This document shows, one piece after another, positions 1 to 9,671 of a stretch of 64,000 bases of DNA. Origin of the DNA: Oceanicola sp. (lineage in GTDB: Bacteria; Pseudomonadota; Alphaproteobacteria; Rhodobacterales; Rhodobacteraceae); assembly GCA_017792405.1 (NCBI GenBank), contig CP051231.1:1676895-1740894 (forward strand), given 5' to 3'. A program made the translations under genes and the position numbers. Each line of letters begins with the position of its first letter. The first letter of the stretch is position 1. Below the pieces are notes generated by a model, which was given only the letters and a program-made list of their open reading frames with translations, had not been told where the DNA came from and searched no databases.

Positions 1-238
1 TGGCGCGCCATGTCGTTTTTGGCTCGCGCCCATGTCGCTTTTGTTACATGCTATGGCGGAAAGCGACATTGACGCGGGGCCATCGCTGAGGCCTCATTGC
101 GTTATCGGGGGGATGCGGCCTGCGGGCCGGATTGCACAAGCAACGGCGCGCGAGATCAGGCCACCGCGCATCCTCCGGCAAAACAGAACAGGCGCCGCTC
201 AGGGGCCGACCCAAAAACTGTGTCACAGGGAGAACAAG
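1..238. promoter_or_regulatory. leader region of the peptide ABC operon with repeated half-sites
   Basis: No gene is supported here. An open frame continues upstream from the binding-protein start, but it lacks family character before position 239. Three copies of a half-site are visible: ATGTCGTTTT at 10-19, ATGTCGCTTT at 32-41 (22 bp further on, two helical turns) and its exact reverse complement AAAGCGACAT at 60-69. The last two form a perfect 10-bp inverted repeat around an 18-nt spacer. This resembles an operator for a dimeric regulator of the transporter operon. That role is inference; the repeats themselves are directly visible. Confidence 0.4.
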
Positions 239-1888
239 ATGACGCACCCCACCCAAGCCACCAAGCCGGTGCATGATGCCGCGCGGATGTACGCCGCCGA
301 GCATCTCGACGGCAAGCTAGACCGCCGCGAGTTTCTGACCCGCGCCACCGCGCTGGGCGTCACCGCCGCCGGGGCCTACAGCCTGATCGGCGCCACGCCC
401 GCCGCCGCCGAAAGCCACGGCATGGAGCCGCAGATGGGCGGCACCCTGCGTGTGCAGATGGAAACCAAGGCGCTGAAAGACCCGCGCAACTACGACTGGT
501 CGCAAATGGCCAACTTCTCGCGCGGCTGGCTCGAGTATCTCGTCCAGTACAACGCCGACGGCTCCTTCGAGGGCCGCCTGCTGGAGAGCTGGGAAGCCAA
601 CGAGGACGCCACCGAATACACCCTCAAGGTCCGCCCCGGCGTGACGTGGAACAACGGCGATGCCTTCACCGCCGAGGACGTGGCCTTCAACTTCAACCGC
701 TGGTGCGAAAAGGGCGTCGAGGGCAACTCGATGGCCTCCCGCATGTCCTCGCTGATCGACGAAGAGAGCGGCGCTGCCCGCGAAGGCGCGATCACCGTGG
801 TCGATGACATGACCGTCAAGCTGGTCTGCTCCGCGCCCGATATCACCATCGTCCCCGGCATGGCCGACTACCCGGCGGCCATCGTCCACCAGAGCTACGA
901 CGGCGGCGACCCCGCCGAAAACCCCATCGGCACCGGCCCCTTCCTGCCCGGCGAAAACGAGGTCGGCGTAAAGCAGACGCTGGTCAAGAACGCCGATCAC
1001 ACATGGTGGGGCGGCGAAGCCTATCTCGACACCATCGAGTTCATCGACTTCGGCACTGACATGGCCGCATGGATGGCCGCGATGGACGCCGATGAGGTCG
1101 ACATGACCTACCAGTCCACCGGCGAGTTCATCGAGGTGCTCGATGGCATCGGCTTCGAGAAGTCCGAGGCCGTGACAGCCGCCACAATCTGCGTGCGGTT
1201 CAACCAGAGCAACGCGCCCTACGACAACGCCGATGTCCGCAAGGCGCTGCAGACCGCAGTCGACAACGCCGTTGTGCTCGAGCTTGGCTACTCCGGCCTC
1301 GGCACCGTGGCCGAAAACCACCACGTCTGCCCGATCCACCCGGAATACGCCAAGATCGAAACCCCCGCCCCCGATCCGGCGGCGGCGATGGAGATGCTGA
1401 CCGCCGCAGGTCAGGCCGACACCGAGTTCGAGCTGATCTCGATCGACGACGACTGGCAGTCCGCAACCTGCGATGCCGTGGCCGCGCAATGCCGTGACGC
1501 CGGCATCAACGTGAAGCGCACGATCCTGCCCGGCTCCACCTTCTGGAACGACTGGCTCGCCTACCCGTGGTCGGCCACCGAATGGAACATGCGCCCCCTC
1601 GGCGTCCAGATCCTCGCACTGGCCTACAAGTCCGGCGTGGCCTGGAACGAGGCGGCCTTCGCCAACGAGGAGTTCGACAACCTGCTCGCCGAGGCCATGT
1701 CGATCTCCGATGCCGCCACCCGCTCCGAGGTGATGGCCAAGCTGGAGCAGATCATGATCGACGAGGGCGTGGTCATTCAGCCCTACTGGCGCTCGCTCTT
1801 CCGCCACTACAAGTCCAACGTCCACAACGTGGACATGCATCCCACCTTCGAGATGCATCACTACAAATGGTGGATGGAACAGGCCTGA
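239..1888 (+). CDS. peptide/oligopeptide ABC transporter, Tat-exported substrate-binding protein (family 5)
   Basis: A 549-residue periplasmic solute-binding protein that would deliver peptides or related compounds to the permeases encoded next. The N-terminus carries a twin-arginine signal: RR at residues 29-30 in DRREFLTRA, then a hydrophobic stretch and an AxA-type site near residue 57. The rest has the family 5 style, with tracts such as [20 protein letters not shown] near the start and many W/Y-rich segments. ATG 239 was chosen because ACAGGGAG precedes it and the signal peptide follows directly; a longer frame from 32 looks non-coding. Family assignment is firm, substrate unknown. It is first in an operon with two permeases and a fused ATPase. 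Confidence 0.9.
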   Translation: MTHPTQATKPVHDAARMYAAEHLDGKLDRREFLTRATALGVTAAGAYSLIGATPAAAESHGMEPQMGGTLRVQMETKALKDPRNYDWSQMANFSRGWLEYLVQYNADGSFEGRLLESWEANEDATEYTLKVRPGVTWNNGDAFTAEDVAFNFNRWCEKGVEGNSMASRMSSLIDEESGAAREGAITVVDDMTVKLVCSAPDITIVPGMADYPAAIVHQSYDGGDPAENPIGTGPFLPGENEVGVKQTLVKNADHTWWGGEAYLDTIEFIDFGTDMAAWMAAMDADEVDMTYQSTGEFIEVLDGIGFEKSEAVTAATICVRFNQSNAPYDNADVRKALQTAVDNAVVLELGYSGLGTVAENHHVCPIHPEYAKIETPAPDPAAAMEMLTAAGQADTEFELISIDDDWQSATCDAVAAQCRDAGINVKRTILPGSTFWNDWLAYPWSATEWNMRPLGVQILALAYKSGVAWNEAAFANEEFDNLLAEAMSISDAATRSEVMAKLEQIMIDEGVVIQPYWRSLFRHYKSNVHNVDMHPTFEMHHYKWWMEQA

Positions 1889-1912
1889 TCGGGCCCTACA
1901 GCTGAACACGGC

Positions 1913-1937
1913 GGCGGGGCCATCACCCGGCCCCGCC
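1913..1937 (+). terminator. intercistronic stem-loop after the binding-protein gene
   Basis: GGCGGGGCC at 1913-1921 pairs perfectly with GGCCCCGCC at 1929-1937 across a 7-nt loop, with no T-run after it. It sits between the binding protein and the first permease. That position in such operons often holds a stem that stabilises the upstream mRNA or partly terminates transcription, so that the binding protein is made in excess. The stem is seen; the effect is inferred. Confidence 0.5.
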
Positions 1938-1999
1938 CCACCCATCCACACCGCGCCACCAAGAACGCATAACCACGCGCGGCCAGACAGGGATATTCC

Positions 2000-3049
2000 A
2001 TGGGCCTTTTCCTCGTCCGACGGATCGGAACGATGCTGCTGACAGCCCTCTGCCTCAGCTTCATCGTCTTCTACCTCACCAACCTCGACAGCAACCTCGA
2101 GAAGCTCGCCAAGTTTCAGGGCAACTCGCGCATGTCGGACGAAGAGGTGCAGGGCTGGCTGGCGAACAACGGCTTCGGGCAGCCCATGGTTGTCCGCTAC
2201 GGCGAATGGCTCGGCGTAGTGCCCGGCTGGACCCGTGAAGGCGACGGCGGCGAGGTGGTCGCGGGCCGCTGCGTCGGGCTGGCCGAAACCCCGGCAGAGG
2301 CGCCCAGCTTCTGCGGCATCCTGCAAGGCTACTGGGGCGAGAGCACCGTGTTCCGCGATTCCGTGGCCTCGATCATCGGCACAAGGCTCGGGCTGACCGC
2401 CAAGCTCATGCTCTGGGTCATGCTGCTCATGGTCCCCTGCGCTTTGCTCATTGGCGTGCTCGCCGGGATGCGCGAAGGGAGCCGCACCGACCGGACCCTC
2501 TCCACCGTTTCCATCGCCACCACGGCAATGCCCGAATATGTCTCGGGCGTGATCCTCATCGCCATCTTCGCAAGCTCCGCCGTGGGGCTGAAGTGGTTCA
2601 AAGGCACTGCCACCTCCGCGATGGACGGCGCGAACTTCGAAAACTTCTTCCTCCCCGTCCTCACCATCGCCCTCTACGGCATGGGCTACATCGCCCGGAT
2701 GACCCGCGCCTCGATGGCCGAGGTGATGACCGCGCAATACATCCGCACCGCCCGGTTAAAGGGCGTGAGCTTCCCGAACATCGTGATGAAGCACGCGCTG
2801 CGAAACGCCCTCATTGCCCCCTTCACCGTTATCATGCTCCAGTTCCCGTGGCTGCTGAACGGCGTGGTGATCGTCGAGAGCCTCTTCAACTACAAGGGCT
2901 TCGGCTGGGCGCTGGTGCAGGCCGCCGGCAACAACGACATCGACCTGCTGCTCGGCGTCTCCATCGTCTCCGTGCTCGTCGTGCTGATCACCCAGCTGAT
3001 CTCCGACATCGGCTACGTCTACCTCAACCCGCGCATCCGCATTTCGTAA
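2000..3049 (+). CDS. peptide ABC transporter permease, DppB-like
   Basis: A 349-residue inner-membrane permease of the DppB/OppB type. An N-terminal membrane helix (about residues 9-28) is followed by a large periplasmic loop and the core permease domain. The cytoplasmic EAA-like loop that docks to the ATPase is visible as YIRTARLKGVS...KHALRNALI near residues 245-270. The periplasmic loop (residues ~30-130) contains two Cys, in GRCVGL and SFCGIL, that could form a disulfide. It lies 111 bp after the binding-protein gene and 13 bp before the second permease, in the same operon. Confidence 0.88.
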   Translation: MGLFLVRRIGTMLLTALCLSFIVFYLTNLDSNLEKLAKFQGNSRMSDEEVQGWLANNGFGQPMVVRYGEWLGVVPGWTREGDGGEVVAGRCVGLAETPAEAPSFCGILQGYWGESTVFRDSVASIIGTRLGLTAKLMLWVMLLMVPCALLIGVLAGMREGSRTDRTLSTVSIATTAMPEYVSGVILIAIFASSAVGLKWFKGTATSAMDGANFENFFLPVLTIALYGMGYIARMTRASMAEVMTAQYIRTARLKGVSFPNIVMKHALRNALIAPFTVIMLQFPWLLNGVVIVESLFNYKGFGWALVQAAGNNDIDLLLGVSIVSVLVVLITQLISDIGYVYLNPRIRIS

Positions 3050-3062
3050 GGAGAGACAACAG

Positions 3063-4478
3063 ATGGACCCCCTTACCTGGACAGGCGCGCTCTCCTTCCT
3101 CAATCCGGTCTTCCTGACCGCAGGCGCGCTCCTCGTCATCGCCTTCCTCGTGCAATTCCTGCTCGGCCTGTTCGGGATGAAATCCGGCGAACTGATCATC
3201 CAGCATGACGGCACCGCGCTGCGCACCCGCACCCCGATGGATTACATCGGCTACGTCACCATGGGCGCCCTGCTGGTGGCCCTCGCCTGTATCCTCGCCT
3301 ACGCGCTGGTGGGCATGCTGCTGCCCGGCGGCTCCAAGGGCATCATCGGCCATATCTCGGCCCGGCTCCTGCCCGTCTGGATCGGCATGGCCGTGGTCTT
3401 CGCCCTTTCGATCACATTCAAACGCCGCCTCGGCCTTTACGGCAAACTGTTCGACAGCACCGTCGGCATGATCGGCTTCGGCATCGTGCTCTTCTGGATC
3501 TTCACCGCGATCTTCTACCAGATGATCCTCACCCACGAGCCGCTCACCGCCGTCTCAGGCCTAAAAAACAAAGTGCCCGGCACCCCAGTGCCCGAAGGCA
3601 CCGAGGGGCTGGAGTGGTATCTGCTCGGCGGCGACAACCTAGCGCGGGACGTGTTCAGCCGCATGGTCGCAGGCAGCTGGGAGGTGATGAAGATCGCCCC
3701 CTTCGCCACCATCTTCGCCTTCATGGTCGGCATCACCCTCGGCCTTCCGGCAGGCTACTACGGCGGCAAGCTCGACACCTTCCTGAGCTTCCTCGCCAAC
3801 CTCATCCTCGCCTTCCCGGTGATCCTGCTGTTCTACCTGCTGGTGACCCCCGAGATCGTGGCAAGCGGCCTGCCCCGCTACATGGCAGGCGTGCTCTTCC
3901 TCTTCCCCATCGTGTTCCTCGTGGTGCTCTTCAACTCGCGCTACTTTACCGACCCGATGAAGCGAAACCTCTACATCGGCCTGTCGCTGCTGATCGGCGG
4001 TTACATCTACCTCGGCGTCGCGTGGAACGCCGATCCCTTCGGCCTCATCTCGATGCCCGGCAACATCCTCGTGGTCTTCGTCTCGGTCGTCTTCGTGAAC
4101 TCGCCCACGGTTTTCCGCATCGTCCGGGGGCTGGCGCTGGATATCAAGACGCGCGACTACGTGGCCGCCGCGCAAACCCGCGGCGAAGGCCCGTGGTACA
4201 TCATGCTCTGGGAGATCCTGCCCAACGCCCGCGGCCCGCTGATCGTCGATTTCTGCCTGCGCATCGGCTACACCACCATCCTGCTCGGCACCTTGGGCTT
4301 CTTCGGCCTCGGCCTGCCGCCCGACAGCCCGGACTGGGGCACCACGATCAACTCGGGCCGCAAGCTCCTGTCGATCTACCCCCACCCCGCCCTCGCCCCG
4401 GCACTTGCGCTGATGAGCCTCGTCCTCGGGTTGAACTTGCTGGCCGATGGCTTGCGCGAAGAGAGCCTGAAGGATTGA
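3063..4478 (+). CDS. peptide ABC transporter permease, DppC-like, enlarged
   Basis: A 471-residue partner permease, well above the roughly 280-310 residues usual for DppC. About 150 N-terminal residues add several hydrophobic segments (for example near residues 15-40, 58-85 and 100-120) before the canonical core. A further membrane-rich insertion, around residues 270-340, lies between the periplasmic portion and the EAA loop. The EAA loop DYVAAAQTRGEGPW and the following LPNARGPLIVD are intact, so the ATPase contact looks functional. ATG 3063 has AAGGAGAG upstream. It belongs to a recognisable enlarged subfamily, but the role of the additions is unknown. Confidence 0.85.
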   Translation: MDPLTWTGALSFLNPVFLTAGALLVIAFLVQFLLGLFGMKSGELIIQHDGTALRTRTPMDYIGYVTMGALLVALACILAYALVGMLLPGGSKGIIGHISARLLPVWIGMAVVFALSITFKRRLGLYGKLFDSTVGMIGFGIVLFWIFTAIFYQMILTHEPLTAVSGLKNKVPGTPVPEGTEGLEWYLLGGDNLARDVFSRMVAGSWEVMKIAPFATIFAFMVGITLGLPAGYYGGKLDTFLSFLANLILAFPVILLFYLLVTPEIVASGLPRYMAGVLFLFPIVFLVVLFNSRYFTDPMKRNLYIGLSLLIGGYIYLGVAWNADPFGLISMPGNILVVFVSVVFVNSPTVFRIVRGLALDIKTRDYVAAAQTRGEGPWYIMLWEILPNARGPLIVDFCLRIGYTTILLGTLGFFGLGLPPDSPDWGTTINSGRKLLSIYPHPALAPALALMSLVLGLNLLADGLREESLKD

Positions 4479-4584
4479 TGATGCAGGCGCGCTTCGCCGC
4501 AGGATTGGCGCAACCCACCCGCAGAAATCCCGTCAATCCCCTGCGCACGCAGGGGCAAGACCTCACCCCCTATGTCATCCGACA

Positions 4585-4648
4585 TGCGCATGGGATGTGC
4601 ATCGGATGTGCATCACTTGTGCATCGCCCCCAACACATGGTTAACGCC
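4585..4648 (+). repeat. array of 11-bp TGTGCATC units ending in GTTAACGCC (copy 1)
   Basis: Four head-to-tail 11-bp units are visible: TGCGCATGGGA (4585), TGTGCATCGGA (4596), TGTGCATCACT (4607) and TGTGCATCGCC (4618). They are followed by GTTAACGCC at 4640-4648, which lies only 11 bp before the ATPase start codon. A second array with the same order, period and terminal GTTAACGCC lies on the other strand at 25801-25852. A spacing of one helical turn suggests that protein monomers bind on one face of the DNA. No known regulator was recognised. Confidence 0.6.
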
Positions 4649-4658
4649 GGAGACTCCC

Positions 4659-6743
4659 ATGGCTGAAGAAAATTACGACGGCCCCATTCTGGAGATCGAC
4701 AAGCTCTCCATCTCCTTCTTCACCCGCCTGCGCGAAATCCCGGCGGTGATGGACTTCTCGGCAAAGGTGATGCCGGGCGAAGCCCTTGGATTGGTTGGAG
4801 AATCCGGCTGCGGCAAGAGCACCGTCGCGCTCGGCGTGATGCAGGATCTGGGGGTCAACGGCCGCGTCGTGGGCGGGTCGATCAAGTTCAAGGGGCGCGA
4901 CCTTGGGCAGATGAGCCTCGAAGAGCTGCGCGACATTCGTGGCAAGGAAATTGCCATGATTTATCAGGAGCCTATGGCCTCCCTGAACCCCGCGATGAAG
5001 ATCGGCAAACAGCTGATGGAAGTCCCGATGATCCACGAGGGCATCGGCGAAAAAGAGGCTTGGGCGCGCGCGCTCGAGGTCGTCACCGACGTCAAGCTTC
5101 CCGACCCAGAGCGCATGCTCAAGAGCTACCCGCACCAGCTTTCCGGCGGCCAACAGCAGCGCATTGTCATCGCCATGGCCCTGATGTCAAAGCCTTCTCT
5201 GCTCATCCTTGACGAGCCCACCACCGCGCTCGACGTCACCGTCGAGGCCGCCGTGGTAGAGCTGGTGAAGGACCTCGGCAAGAAATACGGCACCTCGATG
5301 CTGTTCATCTCGCACAATCTCGGGCTGGTGCTGGAAACATGCGACCGGCTCTGCGTCATGTACTCCGGCGAGGCCGTGGAGCGCGGCTCTATCGAGGACG
5401 TGTTCGACGAGATGCAGCACCCTTACACCCAGGCCCTCTTTCGCTCTATCCCCTTGCCCGGGGCCGATAAAAACGCCCGCCCGCTGGTCGCGATCCCCGG
5501 TAACTTCCCCCTGCCCCACGAGCGCCCGCACGGCTGCAACTTCGGCCCGCGCTGCGATTATTTCGAGGCCGGTCGCTGCGACGCCGACGCGATCCCCATG
5601 TTCGACGTGCCCGGCAACGACCGTCACGCCACCCGCTGCCTGAAGTTCCAGGAGATCGACTGGAGCGCCCCCATCGTCACCGAGACCACCCACAAAAAGG
5701 CCGAGCCGGGCGATGTGGTCCTGAAGATGGACAATCTGAAAAAATACTACGAGGTCGCCTCCAACGCCCTCTTTGGCGGCGGCGATACCCGCGTGGTCAA
5801 GGCCAACGAGACCCTCAGCTTCGAGGCCCGCGAGTCCGAAACCCTTGCCATCGTTGGCGAATCCGGCTGCGGCAAGTCCACTTTCGCCAAGGTGCTTATG
5901 GGGCTGGAGACGGCGACCGAGGGCCAGATCTTGCTCTTCAACCAAGACATTCAGGACACCCCCATCGAGGCCCGCAACCCCGATACCGTGTCTTCCGTCC
6001 AGATGGTGTTCCAGAACCCCTTCGACACGCTCAACCCCTCCATGACCGTCGGTCGCCAGATCATTCGTGCGCTGGAGATCTTCCGCATCGGCAAGAATGA
6101 CAGCGAACGCGAGCAGCGCATGCTGGAGCTGCTCGACCTCGTCAAACTCCCCCGCGCCTTTGCTGAGCGGATGCCGCGCCAGCTTTCGGGCGGGCAAAAA
6201 CAACGGGTTGGCATTGCCCGTGCCTTCGCAGGCGGCGCCAAGATCGTGGTTGCGGATGAGCCGGTCTCGGCGCTGGACGTGTCGGTGCAGGCCGCCGTGA
6301 CCGACCTGTTAATGGAAATTCAACGCGAAGAGAAGACAACGCTCCTGTTCATCAGCCACGACCTCTCGATCGTACGCTACCTGTCCGACCGGGTGATGGT
6401 GATGTATCTCGGCCATGTGGTCGAGATCGGCGATACCGAGCAGGTCTTCGCTCCGCCCTATCACCCCTATACCGAGGCGCTGCTCTCGGCGGTGCCCATC
6501 GCCGATACCAGCGTGGAGAAAAAGCACATCGTGCTGGAGGGTGATATCCCCTCCGCCATGAACCCGCCGTCCGGCTGCCCGTTCCAGACCCGCTGCCGCT
6601 GGAAAGACCGCGTCCCCGGCGGGCTCTGCGAGAAAGAGGTGCCGCCGATGCGGCAGATGGCCAGTGGCCACCAGGTCAAATGCCACCTGTCCGACGAAGA
6701 GTTCGCCGCGATGGAGCCGGTGATCAAGGTGGCGGCCGAATGA
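4659..6743 (+). CDS. peptide ABC transporter ATPase, fused DppD-DppF type
   Basis: A 694-residue protein with two complete ABC ATPase halves in one chain. Each half has a Walker A motif (GESGCGKS; first near residue 48, second near 402), an LSGG signature (LSGGQQQR and LSGGQKQR) and a Walker B ([15 protein letters not shown]). Each half also ends with the cysteine-containing oligopeptide-transporter C-terminal region ([17 protein letters not shown]). It would power the two preceding permeases. ATG 4659 is chosen because GCCGGAGAC precedes it and the family-like N-terminus begins there; the longer frame from 4572 is made of the 11-bp repeat array. The 180-bp gap before it is larger than others in the operon. 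Confidence 0.9.
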   Translation: MAEENYDGPILEIDKLSISFFTRLREIPAVMDFSAKVMPGEALGLVGESGCGKSTVALGVMQDLGVNGRVVGGSIKFKGRDLGQMSLEELRDIRGKEIAMIYQEPMASLNPAMKIGKQLMEVPMIHEGIGEKEAWARALEVVTDVKLPDPERMLKSYPHQLSGGQQQRIVIAMALMSKPSLLILDEPTTALDVTVEAAVVELVKDLGKKYGTSMLFISHNLGLVLETCDRLCVMYSGEAVERGSIEDVFDEMQHPYTQALFRSIPLPGADKNARPLVAIPGNFPLPHERPHGCNFGPRCDYFEAGRCDADAIPMFDVPGNDRHATRCLKFQEIDWSAPIVTETTHKKAEPGDVVLKMDNLKKYYEVASNALFGGGDTRVVKANETLSFEARESETLAIVGESGCGKSTFAKVLMGLETATEGQILLFNQDIQDTPIEARNPDTVSSVQMVFQNPFDTLNPSMTVGRQIIRALEIFRIGKNDSEREQRMLELLDLVKLPRAFAERMPRQLSGGQKQRVGIARAFAGGAKIVVADEPVSALDVSVQAAVTDLLMEIQREEKTTLLFISHDLSIVRYLSDRVMVMYLGHVVEIGDTEQVFAPPYHPYTEALLSAVPIADTSVEKKHIVLEGDIPSAMNPPSGCPFQTRCRWKDRVPGGLCEKEVPPMRQMASGHQVKCHLSDEEFAAMEPVIKVAAE

Positions 6744-6774
6744 AGGTTGCCGCGCAACGCATTGTAATGGCAAA

Positions 6775-6972
6775 CTAACCCCGCTTGAGAGCTTCGATCA
6801 TCTGCTCAATCCGCGCCGCCCGCGCCGGGCCTTGCCGGGCGGCCTCGATCCGGGCGAGGTAGCTCATCCGCCGCTCCGCCGGGGCAGCGCCATAACGGGC
6901 CAACAGGCCGTGCTTGGCAAGTTCGGCCCGCACATCGGCGGGCATGTTGCGAGGGGGCGGAGTGCTGGTCAC
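6775..6972 (-). CDS. small YdeI/OmpD-associated-type protein
   Basis: A 65-residue basic protein. Its pattern (NMPADVRAELAKHGLL... RRMSYLARIEAARQ... ARAARIEQMIEALKRG) resembles the C-terminal helical module of YdeI/OmpD-associated proteins, where a conserved R-x-x-Y-L-x-W/R-I-E-x-A motif occurs. The usual larger N-terminal domain is absent, so this is either a stand-alone module or a remnant. It is convergent with the fused ATPase gene. Exact role unknown; coding nature is likely from the family pattern and GC3 usage. Confidence 0.6.
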   Translation of the reverse strand: MTSTPPPRNMPADVRAELAKHGLLARYGAAPAERRMSYLARIEAARQGPARAARIEQMIEALKRG

Positions 6973-7140
6973 GGGTCAAACCTTTCACGGGTCTGCCCTG
7001 CATTTAGTCCGCCCTCGCGGCCCCTGCCAGACCGGCCAAACACCCGCGGCAGAAATCAACCTATCCGGGTGGTCAGCTTCGGCCAAAACCCGCCGTTCAA
7101 ATTGAAATCATTCAGAAAAATCGTCTGACCAGCTTCGCGG

Positions 7141-7587
7141 TCAGATCTCCCATTCTTCCTGTCCCGGAGGCGGCGCGCCGAAGTGAAAGCGGGTGATCTT
7201 CCACTCTTCGCCCAACTTTACCAGCTCCACAAACACCGGCAACACGGTGTCATCGGAGCGGGTATAGCTGCCCCGGATCCGCGCCTTGCTGTTGTTGATC
7301 GAGCGGCCACTGAAGCTGAAGCTGCCCGCGTCGCCCCAGATCTGTTGCGCGCGGAACTCGCGCTCGAACTCGGCCATCGACACGCGCTCCTGAAGCTCCG
7401 GCGAAAGGAATCCATAGGCCTTTTCATCCTCGTTCGCTGCCATCGCCGCATGCATGGCGAACACCGGGTCGTCCATCTCGGTGAAAGTCTCGGCCACTCC
7501 AGTTACCCATCGGTAACCCTGCCATGCCACACTGCCGATCCCGATCAGGATCACCGCGACGATCAGAGGAACGAATAGCTTGCGCAT
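7141..7587 (-). CDS. membrane-anchored NTF2/Tim44-like small protein, unknown function
   Basis: A 148-residue protein with one N-terminal membrane segment (residues ~5-24, FVPLIVAVILIGIGSVAW). The compact domain that follows (AMAANEDEKAYGFLSPELQ ... FSFSGRSINNSKARIRGSY ... WKITRFHFG) has the helix-then-sheet look of an NTF2-like or DUF4864-like fold. It probably faces the periplasm. It starts 10 bp after the lytic transglycosylase gene, so the two are probably co-transcribed and may both act at the envelope. Function not recognised. Confidence 0.75.
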   Translation of the reverse strand: MRKLFVPLIVAVILIGIGSVAWQGYRWVTGVAETFTEMDDPVFAMHAAMAANEDEKAYGFLSPELQERVSMAEFEREFRAQQIWGDAGSFSFSGRSINNSKARIRGSYTRSDDTVLPVFVELVKLGEEWKITRFHFGAPPPGQEEWEI

Positions 7588-7597
7588 GGGAAGCGGC

Positions 7598-8182
7598 TCA
7601 GGAGCCCCAGATGACCTTCACGTAATTCTTGGTCTCGCGGTAGGGCGGCACGCCGCCGTATTTGTCCACCGCGCCTGGGCCGGCGTTATAGGCCGCAAGG
7701 GCAAGGCGCCAGCTCTTGTAGCGGTCATACATGAGCCGCAGATACTTGGCGCCACCTTCGAGGTTCTGTTTGGGGTCATGCGGGTCCACGCCCATCTTGG
7801 CAGCGGTGAAGGGCATGAGCTGCGCAAGGCCAATCGCGCCCTTGTGGCTCTTGGCCTTGGGCTTCCAGCCGCTCTCCTGCTGGACCAGCCGCAAGAACAG
7901 GTCTTCCGGCACCCCGTGCTTGGAGGCCGCAGCTTTCGCCATCGGCAGGTAGACTCCTTTGTAGGAGCCGTTGAAGCGCGGGCCGGTGCCATCATACTTA
8001 GAGGGCGTGTTCACCGTCGGCGGCTGCAACCGCACCGAGGCCGCGTATTGGCTGGCGGCCCGGCTGTCGAGCAGCTTGGTCTGGTTCAGGAAAAGCTTCT
8101 TGCGCGACTTCGACGAAAAGCTCTCAGCCATCAATGGCGTTGCCATGCAAAGGCAGACAACCGCCGCAACTGCTCGTTTCAT
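7598..8182 (-). CDS. lytic transglycosylase, SLT domain
   Basis: A 194-residue exported murein hydrolase. A signal peptide (residues ~1-19, ending LMAES) precedes an SLT domain from about residue 80. The catalytic Glu lies in [10 protein letters not shown], and the supporting motifs [13 protein letters not shown] and [15 protein letters not shown] are intact. Such enzymes cleave the MurNAc-GlcNAc bond of peptidoglycan with formation of a 1,6-anhydro ring. It is short compared with housekeeping Slt, resembling stand-alone SLT domains used in remodelling or secretion. First gene of a two-gene minus-strand unit. Confidence 0.9.
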   Translation of the reverse strand: MKRAVAAVVCLCMATPLMAESFSSKSRKKLFLNQTKLLDSRAASQYAASVRLQPPTVNTPSKYDGTGPRFNGSYKGVYLPMAKAAASKHGVPEDLFLRLVQQESGWKPKAKSHKGAIGLAQLMPFTAAKMGVDPHDPKQNLEGGAKYLRLMYDRYKSWRLALAAYNAGPGAVDKYGGVPPYRETKNYVKVIWGS

Positions 8183-8290
8183 GCCCTCGGCCCCGTTCCT
8201 TCCGGGCCGTTCGGCCCCCTTGCAGCCCGCATTCTAGCCAAAATCGCTCTCGGGGCCACCCCGCAATTCCGCACAGTTGCGTCAGGCGCC

Positions 8291-8310
8291 GTAAACCGGT
8301 TTTTAACCAT
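8291..8310. promoter_or_regulatory. near-consensus CtrA box upstream of ssb
   Basis: TAAA-CCGGTTT-TTAA followed by CC matches the CtrA recognition pattern TTAA-N7-TTAA except for one base in the first half. It lies about 65 bp before the ssb start and would suit cell-cycle control of a replication gene. This is a pattern match only and could be chance. Confidence 0.3.
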
Positions 8311-8369
8311 GTTCAGGTGGTGTAGCGTCACCGAAAGATTCGAGCCAAAAGATATGGGGAGGTCCGGGC

Positions 8370-8891
8370 ATGGCCGGTTCCGTGAACAAGGTGATCCTGA
8401 TCGGCAATCTCGGCCGCGATCCCGAAACCCGCACGTTTCAGAACGGCGGCAAGGTGTGCAACCTGCGCATCGCCACATCCGAACAATGGAAAGACCGCAA
8501 TACTGGCGAACGCCGCGAGCGGACCGAATGGCACTCGGTCGCCATCTTTCAGGAAGGGCTCGTGCGCATCGCCGAGCAGTACCTGCGCAAGGGCTCCAAG
8601 GTCTACATCGAGGGCAAGCTGCAAACCCGCAAATGGCAGGACCAGAACGGCCAGGACCGCTATTCTACCGAGGTGGTCCTGCAGGGCTATGACGGTACGC
8701 TGACCATGCTCGACGGCCGCGGCGAAGGCGCCGGCGGTGGGGGTGGCGGCGGCTACGGCGGCGGCTCCTCCTCCGGTGGCGGCTACGATGACCGTGGCGG
8801 CTATGACGACCGCGGCGGCAGCTCGGGTGGCGGCTACGGCGGCGGAAACGCCCCTGCTGGCGGCGACATCGACGACGAAATTCCGTTCTAA
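8370..8891 (+). CDS. ssb: single-stranded DNA-binding protein
   Basis: A 173-residue SSB. The N-terminal OB fold (about residues 1-112) contains the typical [15 protein letters not shown] start, TEWHSVAIF and [18 protein letters not shown] glycine-rich, repeat-like linker (about 115-160, with [14 protein letters not shown] duplicated) leads to the acidic tip DIDDEIPF, which recruits replication and repair partners. It coats single-stranded DNA during replication, recombination and repair. ATG 8370 follows GGGGAGG. A membrane-protein gene starts 9 bp downstream. Confidence 0.98.
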   Translation: MAGSVNKVILIGNLGRDPETRTFQNGGKVCNLRIATSEQWKDRNTGERRERTEWHSVAIFQEGLVRIAEQYLRKGSKVYIEGKLQTRKWQDQNGQDRYSTEVVLQGYDGTLTMLDGRGEGAGGGGGGGYGGGSSSGGGYDDRGGYDDRGGSSGGGYGGGNAPAGGDIDDEIPF

Positions 8892-8900
8892 GCCAAGTAC

Positions 8901-9671
8901 ATGCGCGGGGCGCTCACACTGACCGCCGCCGCGCTTCTGCGTTTCCTGAAAGGCTGTCACCGCCCATGGCGCGTTTGGGCGTTATGGGCGGCACTCGCCG
9001 TGCTCTCGATCGTGCCGCTCATCTTCATGAGCACGGCCACTGTCGCCGTCTTCTTGCTCGCGGTTCTGCTCTCAGCGGCGCCCTGGGCCGTTGCCGCAAC
9101 ACTGCGCCACATGATCGCCCGGCGCAGCTTCCCTGCCCCGCCAACTGGCCTGTTCTGGCGCGCGGCCTTCTGGCTCTGGGTCATGCCTTTGGGCTGCTAT
9201 CTGTGCATCACGATCATTTACCTCGTCACCGAGTTTGCGGCGGGCGGCTGGGAGTTTATCCCCGAGCCGGATGCCATTCCGCCTCCTCGGCAAGCTATCA
9301 TCGGTCCCGCGGCGCGTGAGGTGATCTATCTCTCCGTCGCCTGGAGCGCTCTGGTATTACTGCAGGCGGTAGGCCTCGCGAAGCTCCTGCCTGATCACCC
9401 CGCCCCCGCCTTCCCAGCACGGGTCTTCGCGCTCGTCGCGGGCGGCGCACCCATTTTGGCGCTTCACTACGGCCTCAGCACCCTGCTCTTCGCAATCAGC
9501 AGAACCGCCTCACTTGGCGCGCCAGTCTATCTCTTCATCATTCTCGGAGCAGCGCTCTGGGCCCGCTGGCTCGCGGCGCTGGTGGACGCTGGCACGCGCG
9601 TGGCAGCGCCGGACAGGGGGCCTTGGCAAGCCGGCCCGCCGGGCGACGGGGCGCAGGCTTCGCCCCTTTAA
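8901..9671 (+). CDS. multi-pass membrane protein, unknown
   Basis: A 256-residue protein with roughly six to seven hydrophobic segments, for example WALWAALAVLSIVPLIFM, FLLAVLLSAAPWAVA, WVMPLGCYLCITIIYLV, a third region near residue 145, and YLFIILGAALWARW. No catalytic motif was seen. It starts 9 bp after ssb and its last 4 bases overlap the end of aroB on the opposite strand. The start is uncertain because no clear ribosome-binding site precedes ATG 8901; a later in-frame start is possible. Coding potential is supported by the regular membrane pattern. Confidence 0.6.
   Translation: MRGALTLTAAALLRFLKGCHRPWRVWALWAALAVLSIVPLIFMSTATVAVFLLAVLLSAAPWAVAATLRHMIARRSFPAPPTGLFWRAAFWLWVMPLGCYLCITIIYLVTEFAAGGWEFIPEPDAIPPPRQAIIGPAAREVIYLSVAWSALVLLQAVGLAKLLPDHPAPAFPARVFALVAGGAPILALHYGLSTLLFAISRTASLGAPVYLFIILGAALWARWLAALVDAGTRVAAPDRGPWQAGPPGDGAQASPL

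Noticed and set aside
317..2737. 806-residue open frame antisense to the peptide-binding protein and first permease
   Set aside because: Composition is His/Gly/Val-rich, as expected from the complement of GC3-biased codons; no start site or domain pattern.
4572..4658. N-terminal extension of the fused ABC ATPase
   Set aside because: It is a translation of the 11-bp repeat array; the family N-terminus and a ribosome-binding site lie at 4659.
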